Shown here: positions 58,925-64,000 of the stretch, piece by piece
Position numbering within the stretch: position 1 is the stretch's first letter
Layout of the letters: each line of letters begins with the position of its first letter
From: Huntiella abstrusa
Taxonomy: Eukaryota > Ascomycota > Sordariomycetes > Microascales > Ceratocystidaceae
DNA: 64,000 nucleotides
Direction of reading: 5' to 3'
Assembly: GCA_025685495.1 (NCBI GenBank)
Contig: JAJNMT010000131.1
Span: 1,426,001-1,490,000 of the forward strand
Notes under the pieces: generated by a model
Databases searched by the model: none
Seen by the model: the letters and a program-made list of their open reading frames with translations, nothing else
What the model was told of the DNA's origin: nothing
Translations under genes and position numbers: made by a program

Positions 58925-60677
58925 GGAAGTGCTTTTTGTTTTTCTTGGTCAACCTACACAATGTTCGTGATATCACCACCAAACTAACATCTAACTGGCG
59001 TTCCGGAAAGCTCGGCCGTGCTTTTTCGGTATCAGCCTTTTGTGATCTGCTAACGACGTTCCAGAAACGTGTCACATGTCGTTTTTTTCCGGGGCGGCAA
59101 TTGGTTCTGGTGCTCTGAGCTTTGTCTCCTCTGGATTCCGGTGCAATCGTATGTACATACATACAGAACCCGAACGTTTTACGTATGAACGGTAAATATC
59201 ACACATATTTATGTACACTCATTCACAATGTATATATGTATGTACATACATACATACATACTGATCCCTGCCCTGTGCTTGGTTACAACTCCGCCACATC
59301 AGACACCGTGCCCTCTGTCTTGACATGACATGCAACTATATTTGGATATATGCTGCTTCTGGGCATGTACTGCTATGCTTGGGTAAAGCCTGCATCTGGA
59401 GTCAGCAATTGAATATTTCCTCAATGACCGTATAAATTTTAGGTCCGAATCAGCTGATCCTTTTGCCTCCCAGGGAATCTGATTCATGTCAATCGAGCGC
59501 ATGATAGACAATTACAGCTCGCTAATTCACTTGGTCTAATGATCTAAGTGCAATACAGTGCAGTTTGTAAACTAGCCCACCGATGTTTCTTACAAGGCGA
59601 AAAGTAGATTTCTCGGCTCAAGTTAATATAGATGCTATTGGATGATTTGCTCACCATTGTAACCTGACACTAACCCGATACTAAGACCTGTAACGTAGTT
59701 TTACGATCGGAGTGGACATATCACTCATCTATAGCAAGTGGGTCTACACTCGATCGCAGCTTAGCTTGTTCATCCCATATCATTTCTGTAGATCGATGGT
59801 GGGTCTCATCCCTGACGCCTGCGTGCTTGAGCATGTGTGTCTCTTCGATGGTGTGAAACATGGGCCAGCGGGTGTATCCGCTCATGGTGCTCTCCAGAAA
59901 CAGATGAGCTCGAGACTTTATCGACTGTGCATCTATCCTATTTCTTGTATGTCACAGTATTTAGGCGCCTCACCATACACGCCCAGGATAGGCTAGTAAC
60001 TCCAGTTACGAGGTATTTCTCTTCGATGGCTTTATACGCTCACGTTTTCTGCTGTCTATGTGGTACACCATCATCATATGGGAGTTGCTCGCATCTACGC
60101 ACGAGCGTGATAAGTTACGCCTTCAATGTCACGAGAGTTGGGGTATTATGACGGAATTTACGCCACTGGAGCCTTCCCGCAAAGGATTCTTCATTGGCTA
60201 AATCAGGCTTTATTCGGGCCGAGCCGTCTTTACAGTATGCAAACCACGGATATGTTTAACGTATCCGTGTGTTGTACATACATACGTATGTATACACAAG
60301 TGCTGATCAGGAAAGTACTCTGGTGATTGACGCAAGATAGCTCCACAAGCACATGAACCTCTTTTGCTCGATGTCCGTCGTGATTTGATAGCTTGATTGG
60401 CCAACGAGAAACTCGCCATGTGGCTCCACATCTTTGTATCGCATTACATCATTTGACTTCCCATCCTACTGTCAGACGCCTCCGAGTTTCCGATCGATGA
60501 CGTCATGTCGACAGCTATTACCTCAAACCTAAATACGATGCGTAACAATCTAATGTGTTTTAAACGGCTGACGTACAACAGAGAAGTACAGAGCCGAAGG
60601 GGCTTCGCCACGGTGATGCTGACGTTCTGTGAATATCACTTCTCATCAATCCGAGTATTGTTCAAAGGATATGTGGG
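58925..60677. other. Non-coding part of left palindrome arm
   Basis: No gene recognised. It contains GTAC-centred palindromic tracts at 59149-59165, 59229-59261 and 60273-60296. The same sequence is present inverted at 60992-62744. Confidence 0.5.
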
Positions 60678-60991
60678 GCAAAGTTCACCAAAATACGAAT
60701 TCCCACCAAGGTTGACTTGGGGGGTACATTTGTGGCAGTTGTATTTGCATTACACTGACTGATATTCCCAGCACTATTTCTCAGAATCAACTTCAAAACA
60801 ATGCATATACATTTTGACAATTCAGTGTTACTACTAGTTCGTATTATTCGTATACTCCTGCTACCTCTGTGTAGGAACCTATCAAGCTATCACCGTGTTC
60901 TTCTTTTTCTGTCAACATCCCGGGTAGGACATTGCCCCTCTAATTACGTCATATGTTTCAGTGGATGGAATTCGTATTTTGGTGCACTTTG
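60678..60991. other. Loop between palindrome arms
   Basis: The arms are perfect up to 60677/60992. The next 26 or so bases still align (to 60703/60967) with a 1-nt indel and a substitution, then the sequences are unrelated. The unique centre, 60704-60966, has no recognisable gene or repeat. Confidence 0.8.
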
Positions 60992-62744
60992 CCCACATAT
61001 CCTTTGAACAATACTCGGATTGATGAGAAGTGATATTCACAGAACGTCAGCATCACCGTGGCGAAGCCCCTTCGGCTCTGTACTTCTCTGTTGTACGTCA
61101 GCCGTTTAAAACACATTAGATTGTTACGCATCGTATTTAGGTTTGAGGTAATAGCTGTCGACATGACGTCATCGATCGGAAACTCGGAGGCGTCTGACAG
61201 TAGGATGGGAAGTCAAATGATGTAATGCGATACAAAGATGTGGAGCCACATGGCGAGTTTCTCGTTGGCCAATCAAGCTATCAAATCACGACGGACATCG
61301 AGCAAAAGAGGTTCATGTGCTTGTGGAGCTATCTTGCGTCAATCACCAGAGTACTTTCCTGATCAGCACTTGTGTATACATACGTATGTATGTACAACAC
61401 ACGGATACGTTAAACATATCCGTGGTTTGCATACTGTAAAGACGGCTCGGCCCGAATAAAGCCTGATTTAGCCAATGAAGAATCCTTTGCGGGAAGGCTC
61501 CAGTGGCGTAAATTCCGTCATAATACCCCAACTCTCGTGACATTGAAGGCGTAACTTATCACGCTCGTGCGTAGATGCGAGCAACTCCCATATGATGATG
61601 GTGTACCACATAGACAGCAGAAAACGTGAGCGTATAAAGCCATCGAAGAGAAATACCTCGTAACTGGAGTTACTAGCCTATCCTGGGCGTGTATGGTGAG
61701 GCGCCTAAATACTGTGACATACAAGAAATAGGATAGATGCACAGTCGATAAAGTCTCGAGCTCATCTGTTTCTGGAGAGCACCATGAGCGGATACACCCG
61801 CTGGCCCATGTTTCACACCATCGAAGAGACACACATGCTCAAGCACGCAGGCGTCAGGGATGAGACCCACCATCGATCTACAGAAATGATATGGGATGAA
61901 CAAGCTAAGCTGCGATCGAGTGTAGACCCACTTGCTATAGATGAGTGATATGTCCACTCCGATCGTAAAACTACGTTACAGGTCTTAGTATCGGGTTAGT
62001 GTCAGGTTACAATGGTGAGCAAATCATCCAATAGCATCTATATTAACTTGAGCCGAGAAATCTACTTTTCGCCTTGTAAGAAACATCGGTGGGCTAGTTT
62101 ACAAACTGCACTGTATTGCACTTAGATCATTAGACCAAGTGAATTAGCGAGCTGTAATTGTCTATCATGCGCTCGATTGACATGAATCAGATTCCCTGGG
62201 AGGCAAAAGGATCAGCTGATTCGGACCTAAAATTTATACGGTCATTGAGGAAATATTCAATTGCTGACTCCAGATGCAGGCTTTACCCAAGCATAGCAGT
62301 ACATGCCCAGAAGCAGCATATATCCAAATATAGTTGCATGTCATGTCAAGACAGAGGGCACGGTGTCTGATGTGGCGGAGTTGTAACCAAGCACAGGGCA
62401 GGGATCAGTATGTATGTATGTATGTACATACATATATACATTGTGAATGAGTGTACATAAATATGTGTGATATTTACCGTTCATACGTAAAACGTTCGGG
62501 TTCTGTATGTATGTACATACGATTGCACCGGAATCCAGAGGAGACAAAGCTCAGAGCACCAGAACCAATTGCCGCCCCGGAAAAAAACGACATGTGACAC
62601 GTTTCTGGAACGTCGTTAGCAGATCACAAAAGGCTGATACCGAAAAAGCACGGCCGAGCTTTCCGGAACGCCAGTTAGATGTTAGTTTGGTGGTGATATC
62701 ACGAACATTGTGTAGGTTGACCAAGAAAAACAAAAAGCACTTCC
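60992..62744. other. Non-coding part of right palindrome arm
   Basis: Inverted copy of 58925-60677, including its palindromic microsatellite tracts (61373-61396, 62408-62440 and 62504-62520). No gene recognised. Confidence 0.5.
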
Positions 62745-62757
62745 AAAAAGAAATGTG

Positions 62758-62842
62758 CGACCAAGCAGGGACTCGAACCCTGAGCCTTTGCCAAGCTGGA
62801 GAACAACCGGAAGACAACGCGCTACCATTGCGCCACTCAGCC
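62758..62842 (-). tRNA. tRNA-Arg (anticodon CCG) with 13-nt intron, second copy
   Basis: Exact inverted copy of the gene at 58827-58911, with the same intron and the same downstream T-run (62745-62749 as A5 on the + strand). Confidence 0.85.
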
Positions 62843-63314
62843 TTGTGTATGGGTTGGGTGAGCTTATAGCTGCTTATTAAGCAAGTGAGAAATTACAAGG
62901 GTTGAATGACTAAACCCAAAGGTTTTTTTCGGACGACGACGTCATTCAAGGCTTCTTTTTTGTCCGCACCGTCGTTGTATTGCTAGTCCACGCTTGTCAG
63001 GTAGACGTTCGCTGAAACCATAACAACAATGAATGGTCACACTGACGTCATCAAAATACCACATTTCACACAGACCGCACAAAGAATCTCGAAATGTGAT
63101 CACACGGAACGTAAATTGTGCATATGTGGTGTGACAATATACCCAATGGCTGTAGTCAGGGATTTTAATTTGTGAATTGTCTAGGAGGGGTTTCTATAGT
63201 GATAATCTTGATTTGAGGATGGTGGTCATTTACATAATATCTGGGCTGGGTTCCAGACAGATTCGACAATTGATGTCCGCCTTCTTTTTTTTTGTTCTCC
63301 ATATATACCGTTGA
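62843..63314. other. Intergenic between second tRNA and second GH128 copy
   Basis: Inverted copy of 58355-58826; no gene seen. Confidence 0.5.
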
Positions 63315-64000
63315 TTACATGAGAATGGTAGCCACCGCGCCAGCAACGGTTAGCAGAAGCATCTGGTTTACTGGTCTCGTCTGCAGAGCGCTACTTGTCG
63401 GGCTGACGTTGGTCGAAGATCCGCCCAGATACACAGATCCGATATCCGTGAGTTTTCCAGCCTTGTTCAAGAACGCATTGTTTGGTCCAACATTGCTGTT
63501 GTCTGATCTGAAGGAACCAAAGTACGAGTAACGATCTACGCTGTCATGAGAGTCTAACCAGGCGATAGCTTCCTCATAAAAGTCTTGAGTCGTTGCCAGG
63601 TCCTGCCAAGCATAGGCAAACTCGGTAACCCAGATAGTCGTGTTAGGCCAGCTGTTAGTTGTTAGCGATGTGGTTCGGTAGAGGTCAGGACGGAGAGAAG
63701 GAACATACTAAGATAATCTCTCCTCAATATGGCTTTGAAGCCCAGCGAAGTTATCGTACCAGTGCACTGGTAAAAAGTCAAAGGTGCACTCGTTGGTATG
63801 TGTGCTGTTGCTCAGAATCTCTGAGCAGTTTGCCAAAAACTGCTGTGTCCAGTTCAAACCGTACGATGCGCCTGTGCATGCAGGTAATCCAACTTGGACA
63901 CCCAGCTCTTGTAGTGGAACCATGTTTGCTACCCACCCCCACGCTGCAGCCTCGGGACTAATATTGCTCCCGCCATTCGCCGCAGTACCATCGGGCTCGT
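63315..64000 (-). CDS. GH128-type beta-1,3-glucanase, second copy, cut by the window end
   Basis: Minus-strand partial gene: the end of exon 1 is 64000-63709 and exon 2 is 63651-63315, with the same intron as the left copy. The sequence matches the left copy from codon 113 to the stop, including Glu114 of NEPD and Glu220 of TEF. The first 337 coding bases, with start and signal peptide, would lie beyond the window at about 64001-64337 if the palindrome continues. No stop or frameshift is seen, so the part visible is intact. Confidence 0.85.

Larger units (their letters stand above)
57669..60677 (+). repeat. Left arm of giant inverted repeat
   Basis: Every position x here pairs with 121669-x on the other strand. 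All open frames in this arm reappear with identical translations on the opposite strand of the right arm, and the stretches I compared base by base (for example 59521-59705 and 60241-60320) are identical. The outer limit is set only by the end of the window, so the arm may be longer. It contains most of the GH128 gene and tRNA-Arg(CCG). Confidence 0.95.
60992..64000 (-). repeat. Right arm of giant inverted repeat
   Basis: Reverse complement of 57669-60677; see left arm. It runs to the last base of the window, so its outer end is not seen. Confidence 0.95.

Noticed and set aside
57669..64000. Centromere call for the palindrome
   Set aside because: Inverted arms with tRNAs recall some yeast centromeres, but the core is only about 0.3 kb, intact genes lie in the arms, and filamentous ascomycete centromeres are normally long AT-rich regions.
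1..64000. CRISPR arrays, operons or bacterial insertion sequences
   Set aside because: Spliced eukaryotic genes throughout; no spaced direct repeats or transposase frames seen.

Overview
The window is nuclear DNA of a filamentous ascomycete. The evidence is short phase-variable introns (about 50-120 nt, GTANGT donors, CTAAC-type branch sites, YAG acceptors), long pyrimidine-rich leaders, eukaryotic tRNA genes, and a gene set with typical Pezizomycotina members (a Medusa-type developmental regulator, a sedolisin, a cell-surface Cu-only SOD, a GH128 glucanase). The protein flavour suggests Eurotiomycetes (Aspergillus/Penicillium/Talaromyces relatives), but this cannot be settled by eye.

Layout. 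1-4.09 kb: no gene seen. 4.8-6.8 kb: a three-exon homeobox transcription factor with a roughly 700-nt AUG-free CT-rich leader. 9.5-11.4 kb (minus): NAD kinase. 15.3-18.9 kb: a compact housekeeping block holding the exosome subunit Rrp46 (minus), a divergent PP2A activator (PTPA/Rrd) and a convergent peroxisomal MaoC-type enoyl-CoA hydratase with a C-terminal AKL signal and an upstream CCGAGG fatty-acid-response hexamer. 19.9 kb: tRNA-Arg(ACG). 20.9-25.8 kb: three secreted-protein genes, namely a small Cys-rich protein, a Cu-only SOD fused to a basic pentapeptide-repeat tail, and a sedolisin protease. The sedolisin gene is preceded by about 1.4 kb of degenerate GATGC/AATGC repeat, almost free of AUG on the sense strand. 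30.1-31.0 kb: guanylate kinase with a 7-nt first coding exon. 31.8-33.7 kb (minus): Medusa-like regulator (medA type).

34.1-57.3 kb is gene-poor. The only coding-like piece found is a decayed reading frame at 45.7-46.7 kb with three in-frame stops, each one C-to-T change away from a sense codon, plus a frameshift; this is the kind of damage RIP or cytosine deamination leaves. From 57.67 kb to the end of the window the DNA is one large palindrome: arms of at least 3.0 kb (57669-60677 and 60992-64000) around a loop of about 0.3 kb. Each arm carries an intron-containing tRNA-Arg(CCG) gene and a GPI-type GH128 glucanase gene; the right-hand glucanase runs off the window. The arms look identical, so the palindrome is either very recent, protected from RIP, or an assembly fold-back.

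Short palindromic TATGTACATA/CATACGTATG tracts are scattered through the intergenic DNA. ATG starts were checked base by base, and introns were placed by hand from splice motifs and family continuity.
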